This document shows, in pieces, positions 1 to 10,322 of a DNA stretch of 64,000 nucleotides. Every line of letters begins with the position of its first letter. Positions within the stretch are counted from its first letter, which is position 1. The notes under the pieces were generated by a model, which searched no databases, was not told the origin of the DNA, and was given only the letters and a program-made list of their open reading frames with translations. Origin of the DNA: Cordylochernes scorpioides (lineage: Eukaryota; Arthropoda; Arachnida; Pseudoscorpiones; Chernetidae); contig CP092884.1 in assembly GCA_030710605.1 (NCBI GenBank), positions 21,371,483 to 21,435,482 on the forward strand, written 5' to 3'. Both the position numbers and the translations under genes were made by a program.

Positions 1-43
1 ATGGTTCAATTTTTCTTTGGGATAAAAAATTATATTCAGCCAT
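1..43 (-). pseudogene. Copia gag N-terminus (partial, off edge)
   Basis: The first 14 codons read MAEYNFLSQRKIEP, close to the gag start of Copia A at 54842 (MAEYKFLSQTKIEP). Only the N-terminus is inside the window, so whether the rest is intact cannot be told. Confidence 0.7.
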
Positions 44-273
44 TTTCGCCTTTTGAGCTAATATAAACAAACCAATATAATTTAAAAACAAATATATATT
101 TTTAATTTATTTAAATATTGGGTAGCTTTTAAACATGCAATATATAGATATAATTTAACTTAATCTATATAAATACTTTTAATCTTCTTAGAAGTGCTTC
201 AGTTTACCGATCAAAATAAACTTCTTGATTAATCTTCAGATTAAATATTTTCGCTTTTGAGCTTTATATCAAA

Positions 274-958
274 CTAGCGGATGTATCCGGCTTCGCCCGG
301 GGTTTTACCCGAGTAAAGGTTTGTCTAACGAACATTTGTTAAAACAATTTTCTATAAACTTATTTAAAAAATAATAGATATATTTTGATAATTTGAAACT
401 CGTAAATTTGAATCTCTCGATAAAGTGAACATTTTTTCCCGGTCCCTGTGTGCCGTGTCATCCTGAATTTTGTCTTTCCTAATTTTCTACATTACAAGAT
501 CATCGTTTTATCTAGTGAACATTTTTTCCCGGTCCCTTGAAAAATACTCGATAAGTTGAATAAAATCAATATTAATTGGTTCCCTCGGTAATTGGAAGTT
601 AAAGGAATAGTATCTTCGCCTTGGAATTGTATCATTATTCTTGTCTCAAATAAATTGCTGTGTCATCCTGAGATAATCTTACTTTTGATAAATAATCTTT
701 AAGATAATAAACTTGGTGATAATAAAATTTATAGATAAAAAAACTTGTTATCATCGTCGCAATGGTGGCGCTGCTTGCGAGTTAAATCTACAAATCTGCA
801 AATAACTCTAAGGATATTCAAGATATTCAAGAAATTATTTTTCAAAAACCTTCCCGGGGATATACCTAATAATATCCCAAAATTTGACGGCAATTGGATG
901 TATGGTTTGAATCTATAGAGTACAGACAGACAGACATTCAATTTTATATATATATAGA
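274..958 (-). mobile_element. Non-autonomous Helitron H1
   Basis: Read on the minus strand, it starts TCTATATATATATAAAATTG and ends with a GC hairpin (CCCGGGCGAAGCCGG) followed by CTAG. The flanking host bases are A and T with no duplication, and the host Copia sequence resumes directly across the insertion. These are classic Helitron features. There is no Rep/helicase coding sequence. It shares most of its length with H2 (3337-6712). Confidence 0.85.
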
Positions 959-1373
959 TAACCGCGCTCTGCTACCAATTGTTGACTTTGTTTAGAATTA
1001 TTAATGAAACTGATTCCAATTATTATTAATTTAACATTATATTTATTGATTTACAAGAGAGAGAACAAAATATAAAAGAAAAACTAATATTAAACAAAGG
1101 AACTTTCTTTCTGTTTCGGTTAGCGCCTATTTACCTGTGAGCTTACACACACTCTGTGGTAACAATTAATTAATATATATACAACAGATGGCGCTCTGCC
1201 ATCTAAAAAGCACATGTGCTCGTGGTCAGGAAATGCCTTCTTTATTTTTAATATCAACACCTGACCCACTTATCTTTTATTTTTTTTTCACTTGTATTTA
1301 TGTGTAGGGATTTTTGAAACCTTAGAGCCTTCTGTATTTCCTTCTTTACGTTTACAGAGATTTGTAGAAATTA

Positions 1374-2181
1374 CAGTGGTACCTCGACATACGAGTTTAA
1401 TTCGTTCCGCAACCTTGCTCGTATCTTGAATTACTCGTATCTCGAAGCAAATTTCCCCATACAAAACAATTGAACTACCATTAATCCGTTCCAACCTCCA
1501 AAATGTCACCCCAGTTATTTTTGTTACGTGGTTTTAAATAATAAAAACGTATTTATAAATATCATATATTTTTTGCATAAAAACAAAAAAGAGAATGTAA
1601 ATAAATAAATTAGATATTCTCACTGGTCTTTGCCTTTTTCGCTACATTTTTCTCGCTTTCACCTGTAGGCCGTTTAGAAAAAAACATGTCCAAGGAGGTT
1701 TGTTTCTTCCTCCCTCTCAGAATGTTCCGGAAATGAGTTAGGCAAGTGTCATTAAAAAGGTCAGATGCACGACCTGTTGCAACTTTTTCTGGGTGTTTTT
1801 TTTTCCAAGAACTGTGAAACTCTCTCCCACATTCCTAAGATCTCCTTTATCTCACTTGTAGAAATTTCACGTTTTAATTCAATACTCATCATATTTTTCT
1901 TAGCACTTGACTTTTTGCAAACTTTCTTCCTACCCATGGTTATAAAAATAAATCAACTAAAACTGTAAATGTAAACGCAACACAAAACGCGAACACAAAA
2001 CACAACTTATCACAGCGGAAGCACGCTGCTACCTGATCGTGATGGCGCGACTGCGTGTTACTACCGAACCGAACTCGTATCTCGAATTTCGCTCGTAACT
2101 AAAAGCAAAAAATCACTTGCTCGCCGGCTCGTATCTCGAAAAACTCGTATGTTGGGGCGCTCGTATGTCGAGGTACCACTG
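1374..2181 (-). mobile_element. Internally deleted Tigger/pogo DNA transposon
   Basis: Inverted termini CAGTGGTACCTCGACATACG lie at both ends. Each end is flanked by TA (1372-1373 and 2182-2183), the Tc1/mariner/pogo target. The 808-bp element holds only the two ends of a transposase gene on the minus strand, so it cannot mobilise itself. Confidence 0.85.
1610..1937 (-). pseudogene. Tigger/pogo transposase remnant (N-terminus joined to C-terminus)
   Basis: The ATG at 1937 starts MGRKKVCKKSSAKKNMMSIE, a typical Tigger N-terminus preceding the DNA-binding helix-turn-helix. After about 30 residues the frame jumps to the C-terminal part of the family (WERVSQF, then LFNDTCLTHF and SLDMFFSKRP in another frame). 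The whole DDE catalytic core and DNA-binding domain between them are gone. A frameshift sits in the T run near 1795-1805. Known: Tigger transposases are about 500-600 residues with a DD29-30D core. Inferred: a deletion derivative that spread using a trans-acting transposase. Confidence 0.7.
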
Positions 2182-2261
2182 TATATGAAAATATGGCAAA
2201 GAATTTATTTTCTGTTATTTTAGCTATGAAAGTATATGTTGAAGAATGGTTTTCCTGGTCT

Positions 2262-3035
2262 ATTGTTGTTGTTGTTGTCGTGTCCAATGAAGAGCCTCAG
2301 ATGTCCCCATGCATCTCTATCACAGCAATCGCAATGTCCACAATCTTAGGTGTGTAAAGCTGCTGCTCTGGGTCCATGCCAATTTTCTGCAAGGCTGCGG
2401 CCATTGCTGGGCATGAGAATATGTGGGTAGGTGTTAGTTCCACACCAGGACAGTTGTTGCATGCCCTATAGATTCTTGTGCCATCTGGATGTATTGCCAT
2501 TCCTTTATAGTGTTTCGTTTTGAATCTTGTTATAGTTTTTGTAATTATTATCTCAGAATTTATTTCGCATATTTGATCTTTCATTATTTTTAGTTGAATT
2601 ATCGTGTATTTTGAAAGAAAAAAAAAAACATCAGCGTCAAATACTGACATTTGTTCTTTCCTTTGGCTCAAATTTCTGGCTTCCTTTGCTAATTCATCTG
2701 CCATCTCATTACCCCCGATCCCAACATGGGTAGGAATCCATTGTAGAATGCAGTTCTTATCCAATGGTTCCAGTTGGGTAAGTAACGAGTGTATTTTATG
2801 CGTGGTTTTAGTATAGCCCTTCTGAATTGATTCTAGTGCGGACCTGGAGTCGCTGTATATTACAATTCCTTCTGCTTGATGCAGGTATGGTTGCTTTAGG
2901 CATACATCGAGGGCTTTCCAGATAGCTGTCAGTTCACAAGTGAAGTTTGACGAACTCTTTCCTGCTCCTTATTTAACTTTGATGTGTGTTACATTTTGCA
3001 GTATTATGTTAATTCCGGCCCTCCGGGTCTATTAT
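2262..3035 (-). pseudogene. RNase H domain of a LINE (family X, copy 1), 5'-truncated
   Basis: Minus-strand translation from about 3030 gives an RNase H fold: first acidic block in CELTAIWKAL, then YSDSRSAL, then QWIPTHVGIGGNEMADELAK with the last catalytic Asp. After it come a spacer and a C-terminal Cys/His stretch ending at the stop at 2297. A TAA stop interrupts near 2972. The 3' tail is (CAA)n at about 2262-2280. The same 3' end recurs at 9370-10659 and 42240-42400. An RNase H following the RT points to an I/R1/Jockey-superfamily element, but the RT is missing, so the clade is not fixed. Confidence 0.75.
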
Positions 3036-3865
3036 ATATATAAAACAGAAGATTAGCATCAATATTATCTCATGATCTTTACAACGGGGTCTTTGGGATT
3101 TATTTTATTCAAAGGCAATTAGAAGATTTAAGAGACTTGTGCTCTACCGAAGTACTACACAAATCTCATCTATTGATATGTATGAATGCATATATACAAT
3201 TTAAAAAGTCAAAGTTAAAATTAAGTCAAATAGTAAAAAACAATAAACATTTTAAAACAATAATATTTCTATTTACAGTATTTACGTTAAATATATATAC
3301 AATTAATATAACAATTGTATCATTTCATAGGGGTTTAATATATATATATATAAATGAATGTATGTGTGTGTGTGTCCTTTATGCCTGACCAAGCCACTCA
3401 TTGGAACGCCATGAAACTTTGGGAAGTTATTTAGTATAGTACTGGGAAGGTTTCTGAAAAATAATTTCTTGAATATCTTGAATATCCTTAGAGTTATTTG
3501 CAGATTTGTAGATTTAACTCGCAAGCAGCGCCACCATTGCGACGATGATAACAAGTTTTTTTTATCTATAAGTTTTATTATCACTAAGTTTATTATCTTA
3601 AAGATTATTTATCAAAGTAAGATTATCTCAGGATGACACGGCAATTTATTTGAGACAAGAATAATGATACAATTCCAAGGCAAAGATACTATTCCTTTAA
3701 CTTCCAATTACCGAGGGAACCAATTAATATTGATTTTATTCAACTTATCGAGTATTTTTCAAGGGACCGGGAAAAAATGTTCACTAGATAAAACGATGAT
3801 TTTGTAATATAGAAAATTAGGAAAGACAAAATTCAGGATGACACGGCACACATGGACCGGGAAAA

Positions 3866-6349
3866 ATGTTCACTTTATCGAGATATTCAAATAAACAGGC
3901 AATTGCGGCGATCAGAAATTGGAAGACACAGCAGATATCGCAAATTTCAGATCATGTAGCTATATCTTTTGAAATATATACAAACGAACAATTTAGTTCA
4001 GAAAAATATTATTCCACTTGGAAATTTAATGAGAAAAATGCGAACTGGTTAAGTTTTAGTCAGAGAATTAACAGTATTGAACAAGAAAAAATTGAAAACT
4101 TGCTAGACATAGTGGATACACCAGAAATGATTGATCAAACGGTAAAAGAACTTACGAACATACTGATTGAGGCAGCACATAATTCACTTAAAGTAAATAA
4201 TAATATGACAACAAAAAATAATATTAGTAATAAGTGGTGGAATACGAATTTACAGCTTCTAAAGGATCACTGTCATTACCTTAGAAACTGTTACTATAGA
4301 AACAAAAATTGCCCTTATCATATTAAACAATACTATAAAAGCATACGAAATAAGTATTTACGGGAAATAGAAAAAGCTAGGAAAGCATCATGGAGAAATT
4401 TTCTGGAGGAAAACAAATCGAACAACCCTTATGGAAACTTATATAAGGTGTACAAAAACATCAAAAGTGGATCTAAGCGGAAGAGAAATATGCAAATTTT
4501 GGAGGGTAATACTGATATGGAATGTTTGCAGAAGGGTGAGGAATTATTGAATAACTTATTTCCAGATGATAAATGTGAAGAAGATACAAACATCCATAAA
4601 AGTATAAGAAATTATAATTTAAAACTACTCAATAAAGAAAAACCGATGGTTATAATTACTGAAGTCAACGACTTGATTGACAAATTAAATCCAAAGAAAT
4701 CTCCCGGAATAGACAACATCTCTAACAACATGATAAGGCACACTAAACAATTTATAGCTCCTATATTGGTGAAACTATTTCAAAAATGTTTAGACATACA
4801 ATACTATCCTGCTGAATGGAAAAGAGCAGAGGCAATAATTATTCCGAAACCTGGAAAAACAGATTTTAATAACTATAAAAATTATAGACCTTTATGTCTT
4901 AATTCCAACATTTCTAAAATATTTGAAAAAATAATTAATAACAGAATAATAAAATATTATGAAGATTTTAATTTACTAAGTGATCGACAACATGGCTTTA
5001 GAAGATCGAAATCTACTATTACTTCACTAACTGAAATAATAAAAATTGCGTTAGAACATAAAGCAAGAGAATATGCAGCAATAATTGCAGTGGATATTAG
5101 TGCAGCGTTTGATAATGCATGGTGGCCGGCCCTGATGAAAAGACTAGATGAAGATGGTGTGCAGGCTTCAATGATAAAACTTCTACAATCATACTTTGAT
5201 AATAGAAGAATAAGATTAAGATATTCCTCAACTGAAATTAATAAGAAACTAAGTAAAGGATGTCCACAGGGAGGACCACTGTCTCCCACATTATGGAATA
5301 TTCTTATTAATGAGATACTGAATAATAATCTGGATGATAATTGTGAAACAATAGGATATGCAGATGATATTACGTTAATATGTTGGAATAAAACTCCTGA
5401 ACAACTAAGAAAGACAATAGATAATGTATTAAGAAAAATCAATAAGTGGTGTGAAAGTCGTAATTTAAAATTGTCAGATGAAAAAACAAAAATATTATAT
5501 TTATATAAATGCAATAGCGATATAATAGTCTCAGGTAGCAAGTTAATTAAACCGGTTAAAGAACTTAAGATTCTAGGAGTAACTATTAAAAATCACCGAG
5601 TCAGAAGCAAACTGGACTTTACGCCTCATGTTAATGAAATGATCATAAAGGTAACTAGAGCTAGTGGATACCTATTTGGCCTGACAAAGAAAGCATGGGG
5701 TCTGGACTTTAGACGAAGACTGATATTGTATAAGACATTATATCGAAGTACAATTACTTATGGTTATCCAATATGGTATCCATTCATAAACAAAAAGTCT
5801 AAAGACAAACTTAATTCTCTTCAATATAGTATTTTAAAACATTGTATACAGGCATACAGTACAACATCATCGGATTGTACACACATACTTGCACAAGTCC
5901 CCAAACTTACTGATTATATTGAATCTAACATGTTGAAAACCGAAATAAATTACAACCGATTTGACTCATCAAGTAGGAATATAATTTCTAATTACATAAG
6001 GGAAAAATTGCAGAAATACTATGAGAAGACTAATACCATTTTCAAGTCCTTCTTCACTGATTCCCAAATACCCAAATATGTCAAGCCAAACTTTTACAAT
6101 GTCCAATTTTTTACTGGACACGGTAACTTTAGATCATATTTGTACAAAGTCAGAAAGACGGATTCACCTAAATGCTCATGTGGTGCAGAAGAAGAAAATC
6201 CTGTACATATTTTAACGGACTGTCGACTTGTAGAGGACTTGAGAGTAAAAAATCAAATAAATATAAATTGTCTAAATCAAATAGTTAATAATAGATATAT
6301 GTATATAAATTTTAATAGATTTTGTAGAATGTTTTTTAGTAATAGATAG
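3866..6349 (+). CDS. Non-LTR retrotransposon ORF2 fragment: end of endonuclease, reverse transcriptase, Cys/His tail
   Basis: An 827-codon open frame. Residues 1-8 come from Helitron sequence; LINE sequence begins at about residue 9 (NKQAIAAIRNW). SDHVAISFEI (about 28-37) is the last endonuclease motif (SDH). The RT spans about residues 270-560: KSPGIDNIS, then VDISAAFDNAWW with catalytic Asp416, KGCPQGGPLSPTLWNI, then YADD at 498-501. The tail has CSCGAEEENPVHILTDC near residue 770, a Cys/His motif common in the Jockey superfamily. The frame is unbroken, unlike copy 2. Endonuclease residues and ORF1 are missing, so this copy should not be autonomous. R1/I-like by motif style; the clade is not certain. 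Confidence 0.85.
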   Translation: MFTLSRYSNKQAIAAIRNWKTQQISQISDHVAISFEIYTNEQFSSEKYYSTWKFNEKNANWLSFSQRINSIEQEKIENLLDIVDTPEMIDQTVKELTNILIEAAHNSLKVNNNMTTKNNISNKWWNTNLQLLKDHCHYLRNCYYRNKNCPYHIKQYYKSIRNKYLREIEKARKASWRNFLEENKSNNPYGNLYKVYKNIKSGSKRKRNMQILEGNTDMECLQKGEELLNNLFPDDKCEEDTNIHKSIRNYNLKLLNKEKPMVIITEVNDLIDKLNPKKSPGIDNISNNMIRHTKQFIAPILVKLFQKCLDIQYYPAEWKRAEAIIIPKPGKTDFNNYKNYRPLCLNSNISKIFEKIINNRIIKYYEDFNLLSDRQHGFRRSKSTITSLTEIIKIALEHKAREYAAIIAVDISAAFDNAWWPALMKRLDEDGVQASMIKLLQSYFDNRRIRLRYSSTEINKKLSKGCPQGGPLSPTLWNILINEILNNNLDDNCETIGYADDITLICWNKTPEQLRKTIDNVLRKINKWCESRNLKLSDEKTKILYLYKCNSDIIVSGSKLIKPVKELKILGVTIKNHRVRSKLDFTPHVNEMIIKVTRASGYLFGLTKKAWGLDFRRRLILYKTLYRSTITYGYPIWYPFINKKSKDKLNSLQYSILKHCIQAYSTTSSDCTHILAQVPKLTDYIESNMLKTEINYNRFDSSSRNIISNYIREKLQKYYEKTNTIFKSFFTDSQIPKYVKPNFYNVQFFTGHGNFRSYLYKVRKTDSPKCSCGAEEENPVHILTDCRLVEDLRVKNQININCLNQIVNNRYMYINFNRFCRMFFSNR

Positions 6350-6594
6350 CCTGGGCTGTAATATAGTTATATGCTGTAAATAGCTCTAAATTTCTGTTCT
6401 TATGTGATGTTCACTAATATTCATTATAGGGTAATTAAATCGTTAACTAACTGACAAATATGTTAATAATTTCTATTATAATAACTAATTTCCTATTAAT
6501 AATTACTGTAAATAAGCTCCCAAACTTGTGTATGCATGCAAATATCCAAGACGGATATCGCGTGCTTTGTAAATGATAATAAATAAATAAAAAT
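3890..6594 (+). mobile_element. 5'-truncated non-LTR retrotransposon (family R, copy 1)
   Basis: It interrupts Helitron H2. The Helitron sequence stops after TCGAGATATTCAAAT and resumes at ATTATCAAAATATATC (about 6594), with a few bases of target lost relative to H1. The 3' end has an AAAT-type tail at 6577-6592. The 5' end starts inside the apurinic-type endonuclease, judged against copy 2 at 37840-40860. Confidence 0.8.
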
Positions 6595-6712
6595 TATCAA
6601 AATATATCTAATATTTTTTTAAAATAAGTTTATAGAGAATTGTTTCAACAAATGTTCGTTAGACAAACCTTTACTCGGGTAAAACCCGGGCGAAGCCGGG
6701 TACATCCGCTAG

Positions 6713-7107
6713 TTTATAATAAATATCTGAGTTTGATGAATAACCGAATGAATCCTTCATAAAATTTTCTAGTTTAAATGACCATTTCATTGGATAGAGA
6801 ACATAAAAGACGCTTCAGCTCTGAATCAACTGGCCGTGCAGATAGAGTGTGTCAGGGAATTCCTCACACCAAATCCCCAGGAAGGCAGAACCTGATCCAA
6901 GCGGAAGTCCCAGAGGATGGGGTTACAAAGACGAGCAAAGTTCGGAGTCCAACGGCCTCGGGTAGCCTACCTCCCCAGTCCCACGGCTCTCCTCTGTCGC
7001 CCGGTCCGAGGCAAGCTCGCTAGAACCCCGAAAAGAGGCTCCGTTATAAAGAGCTTCGTACATCAAAGGCTGAAACCCGACCATATTCTCCAGTACAATA
7101 AATCATA
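6713..7107 (+). other. GC-richer segment with an open stretch, unidentified
   Basis: From about 6800 one frame reads NQLAVQIECVREFLTP, meets a single TGA near 6895, and then stays open to TAA at about 7107 with a basic composition. A second frame is open 6778-7023. The base composition is richer in GC than its surroundings and the segment ends in ATAAATCATAAAATAAATAAA. I recognise no domain. It could be a LINE ORF1 scrap or an old exon. Nothing else is visible between 6713 and 6778. Confidence 0.3.
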
Positions 7108-7504
7108 AAATAAATAAAGCTTCCAGGGCTAAGTTTCTTGTGCAAATTTTTTATTTTCAAGCTTTCGGACTTATCAGTCCTTCAACAGGAGTATCACGTT
7201 AATAATGATAAATACTATTTTATATACAAATTATTATTTGCATATTTTAAATACTTATGATATTGAGAGATGATAAGAAAATATTTTCACACACACAAAA
7301 TGTAATATATTTTTTCTCTCTCTCTCTCAATATCATAAGTATTTATAATATGTAAATAATAATTTGTATATAAAAATAGTATTCATAATTAATTTATTAA
7401 CGTGATACTCCTGTTGAAGGACTGATAAGTCTGAAAGCTTGAAAATAAAAAACAAAAAATGCACAAGAAACTTAGCCCTGGAAGCTTTATTTATTTTATA
7501 ACAG
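7108..7504. repeat. Foldback (inverted-repeat) element with 10-bp target duplication
   Basis: The two arms (about 7113-7280 and 7325-7495) are reverse complements separated by a CT-rich loop. The direct repeat ATAAATCATA flanks it at 7098-7107 and 7505-7514. Each arm carries the motif GGACTGATAAGTC followed by GAAAGCTTGAAAATAAA, also seen in the repeats at 42520, 43244, 43652 and 40915. Confidence 0.7.
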
Positions 7505-7528
7505 ATAAATCATATTGCCATGTAGAAA

Positions 7529-8110
7529 ATTAGGAAAGACAAACTTTAGGATGACACAGCAATTTATTTAAGTCAAGAACAAGTCAAAATTTATAAAATA
7601 CCGGAGAGGCAACGAGGGAAGTTTACAGAGAATAAAAATATAGGTATCAAAATTATTAATATGTTCATAAAATATAATAATTATTTAGCTACAATATCTT
7701 AAAAACACCCATTGCCTTCGTGGAATTGTTTCTTTTGAAAACAATTAAAGCGTTGATAGATTTTCGTTAAAGGCCATTGAATTTCTATAGACGTAGAGCG
7801 CCTCATTTGGTTATCTGTACTCGCTGGTAGTGTTGGAATTTTCCAAGTTTAGAGCCATTCAAACAATTTAAAAAGTGTCCGATGTGCGATTCGATCATAG
7901 GTCCCGGTTGTCGTAAAGCGACTGTATATTCTACTATTACAGTCCTCAATTTTAACAAATTAATAATTTCAGATATAATGTAATTTATACTAACTTCAAT
8001 GGCTGAATGATACAAAGTCAGCGGTATATATAACATATTTTAATTTTTACACACCTAGCAACATAATCAAATAATTTAAAATAGATAATAAATAAATTTT
8101 AAAAAATAAA
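7529..8110. repeat. Degraded repeat, LTR-like start shared with 57202-57398
   Basis: The stretch beginning TAGAAAATTAGGAAAGACAA and running to about 7700 matches 57204-57390 and, in part, Helitrons H1 and H2. It is therefore an older dispersed repeat, perhaps an LTR fragment. I see no coding content in 7700-8110. Confidence 0.45.
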
Positions 8111-8536
8111 GAAAACAATTTTGTCGATGAGGTACACCTTGCATCACACTGACGAGAGCCAACAGCCCGAAACGTGTACGTGGTTAGCTTTTCTTGATTA
8201 ATCAAGAATGGGTATTTGGGCAATTCTTGAATAATTAAAAATCAACATATAGTTTGGCGCATTCCGATAGATGGTGCAAGCCATCAGCAACTTTCAGTTG
8301 CACGATAAGGAGATGCCTTTTTCTTAATTTATCCACCATATTCTAGTACAATTTAACATTTGTACTATTTTTAATACTCACATAATGTTTTAAATATATT
8401 TTTGTGACATATAAAGAATTTTAACATTATCTCACCATTCCCCCAAAAATCCTATCTATATATATATAAAAAAGGCCAACTCTCCCATCAAAATAAACGT
8501 TTAAACCAAACACCATCTATTGACTGTCTCTCTAAA
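8111..8536. repeat. Repeat-derived spacer, hammerhead-like core and a Helitron 5' end
   Basis: At about 8149-8181 the plus strand reads CTGACGAGAGCC then CAGCCCGAAACGTG, the box pattern (CTGANGA...GAAAC) of a hammerhead ribozyme core with a poorly paired stem II. At 8455 a Helitron-type 5' end (TCTATATATATATAAAAAAG) begins after an A. I find no matching 3' end for it on the plus strand. Confidence 0.4.
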
Positions 8537-9011
8537 CTAGCGGACACGTGTCGCTGACAAAGCCAGCAAACCAGCTTTGGCAAATTTAGAGCGTCCACCT
8601 GGAGACCATGGTTTCGGACTAATGGCCCTCGTCAGTCCAGGGAGGGATTTAATTTCATGAGATCCGAATGGGATTCATGAAATCCTCAGAATTTGTCAAA
8701 TAGGTGTTTAGCTGGATAAGTGTCTCGGCTAGGAGTCGGCAACCTTTGAGTCGGAAGAGTCAAAATTACAATTTACAAAATTTCAAAATTTTTAAAGAGC
8801 CACAAAATGTTTTCTTGCCAAAAATAAATAGTACTCACTTAAATAATATTTGCGTATGGAACTATATAAAGAGCCGCAGATTGCCGACCCCTGGTCTAGG
8901 CTAAGTATCTGGCCAAAGTATATATGAAAATATTCGCCGGTGGCATATTGATCAATAAAAAGAAAGGCCGCCTCTCCCCTAAAAATAAACACTTAAACCT
9001 ATTTTTATAGA
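8537..9011 (-). mobile_element. Non-autonomous Helitron H3
   Basis: On the minus strand it begins TCTATAAAAATAGG (9011) and ends ...GTCCGCTAG-like CTAG at 8540-8537, with host A and T on the outside. It carries a hAT-type MITE at 8730-8893 and no coding sequence. Confidence 0.6.
8730..8893. mobile_element. hAT-type MITE
   Basis: The right terminus reads CAGGGGTCGGCAATCTGCGG on the minus strand and pairs with the left terminus TAGGAGTCGGCAACC. The flanks GTCTCGGC (8722-8729) and GTCTAGGC (8894-8901) agree at 7 of 8 bases, the size of a hAT target duplication. It is 164 bp with no ORF. Confidence 0.7.
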
Positions 9012-9740
9012 TAACCTCCCGGAAAAAGTTTCAAAACCTATGTCCATAATTTACTTAAATAACGACTGAAAATTCCATAAAATACTCAGTGACATGAGTA
9101 AAGCAGCCAAATACAACAGTAGAACGGTTCGATAGAATAAAATGGTGGACCATTTTGGACTATGAGCCAGGACTTGCCAAATATCTTCCACTAGAGGTAT
9201 GACTTGGCTTCGCCCGAGTTCTGGTTGAATGACCGTTTTCCCGACCAATTGTTTCAACAAAGGGTATAAAATAATAATAAAAAAAAACTTATGTCCATAG
9301 TTAGCTTATATATCCAACCAAGAATTATTTAAAAGTGCCGAAGATTTAAGAATAATAGCTCAATACAATGTTGTTGTGTCCAATGAAGAACCTCAGATGT
9401 CTCCACGTGTGCATCTCTATCACAGTCTTTATCTTGGATGTGCAAAGCTGCTGTTGCTGTCAATTTTCTTCAAGGCTGCGGCCATTGCTGGGCATGGAAA
9501 TATGTTTATAGGTACATTATAAAGGACTGCGGCGTATGATTATAAATCAACACTCAAAGTTTCACCGCATAAGTTTCTTTTCAGTGAAAAAATCAATATT
9601 TATTTCAAAGAGAAATATTTACTATTTCTAACTTTTTTGGATGAAGTATGAAAGGGTGAAAATATGAAGAGTAATGGTGAAGTATGAAGTATGAAAGGGT
9701 GAAAATATGAAGAGTAATGGCAAACGGAAAAATAAAAGTG

Positions 9741-9812
9741 TCCAGGGGCGGGAATCGAACCCACAACCTTCCGCTTACCGGGCAGATGCCATGTCCACTA
9801 GGCTACCCTGGA
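9741..9812 (-). other. tRNA-like SINE head (1)
   Basis: 72 nt that fold as a cloverleaf: acceptor TCCAGGG with CCCTGGA, anticodon stem TCTGC with GCGGA, loop CCGGTAA, T stem GTGGG with CCCGC. Box A (TAGCCTAGTGG) and box B (GGTTCGATTCC) of RNA polymerase III are intact. It is a repeat head rather than a tRNA gene: it is multi-copy, has tails, and position 33 is C instead of T. Confidence 0.65.
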
Positions 9813-9909
9813 CGTATTTTTCCGTTCGTAAATAATACTTAGAATTATTTAAGTAAATTATGGACATAGGTTTTGAAACTTTTTCCGGGAGGTTATCTAT
9901 AAAAATACG

Positions 9910-9981
9910 TCCAGGGTAGCCTAGTGGACATGGCATCTGCCCGGTAAGCGGAAGGTTGTGGGTTCGATTCCCGCCCCTGGA
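9910..9981 (+). other. tRNA-like SINE head (2)
   Basis: Same 72-nt cloverleaf as at 9741, in plus orientation. The would-be anticodon is GGT (Thr). A run of T follows within ten bases, as polymerase III termination would need. The tail runs to about 10205. Confidence 0.65.
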
Positions 9982-10250
9982 CACTTTTATTTTTCCGTTC
10001 GCCATTACTCTTCATATTTTCACCCTTTCTACTTCATACTTAACCATTACTCTTCATATTTTCACCCTTTCATACTTCATCCAAAAAAGTTAGAAATAGT
10101 AAATATTTCTCTTTAAAATAAATATTGATTTTTTCACAGAAAAGAAACTTATGCGGTGAAACTTTAAGTGTTGATTTATAATCATACGCCGCAGTCCTTT
10201 ATAATGTATTATAAGTTACTTTAAGTATTATTTACGAACGGAAAAATACG

Positions 10251-10322
10251 TCCAGGGTAGCCTAGTGGACATGGCATCTGCCCGGTAAGCGGAAGGTTGT
10301 GGGTTCGATTCCCGCCCCTGGA
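10251..10322 (+). other. tRNA-like SINE head (3)
   Basis: Apparently identical head to 9910-9981, followed by the same tail to about 10515. The near-identity of heads 2 and 3 in tandem suggests local duplication or two insertions of one young source. Confidence 0.65.

Larger units (their letters stand above)
1..1186 (-). mobile_element. 5' end of a Copia-type LTR retrotransposon (second copy of Copia A), running off the left edge
   Basis: Positions 1-273 match 54808-55075 (gag start and leader of Copia A) and 959-1186 match its 5' LTR. The LTR is 980-1186 (TGTTGAC...ACAACA). A primer-binding site complementary to the initiator-methionine tRNA 3' end (TGGTAGCAGAG on the minus strand) lies at 967-977, two bases from the LTR. 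The gag ATG is at 43-41. The body lies left of the window. A Helitron (274-958) interrupts the leader. Confidence 0.85.
3337..6712 (+). mobile_element. Helitron H2, carrying a LINE insertion
   Basis: The 3' end is a hairpin (CCCGGGCGAAGCCGGG) then CTAG at 6709-6712 followed by T. The 5' end is the degraded TATATATATATAAATGAATG near 3337, so that boundary is approximate. Sequence 3400-3890 and 6594-6712 is the reverse complement of H1 (274-890). The intervening 2.7 kb is a LINE. Confidence 0.75.

Noticed and set aside
980-1186. Solo LTR
   Set aside because: Once the Helitron is removed, the LTR is followed inward by a primer-binding site, leader and gag ATG, so it belongs to an element extending off the left edge.
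9741-10322. Genuine tRNA-Thr(GGT) genes
   Set aside because: The copies are embedded in repeat units with tails and target duplications, and position 33 is C. They are treated as SINE heads.
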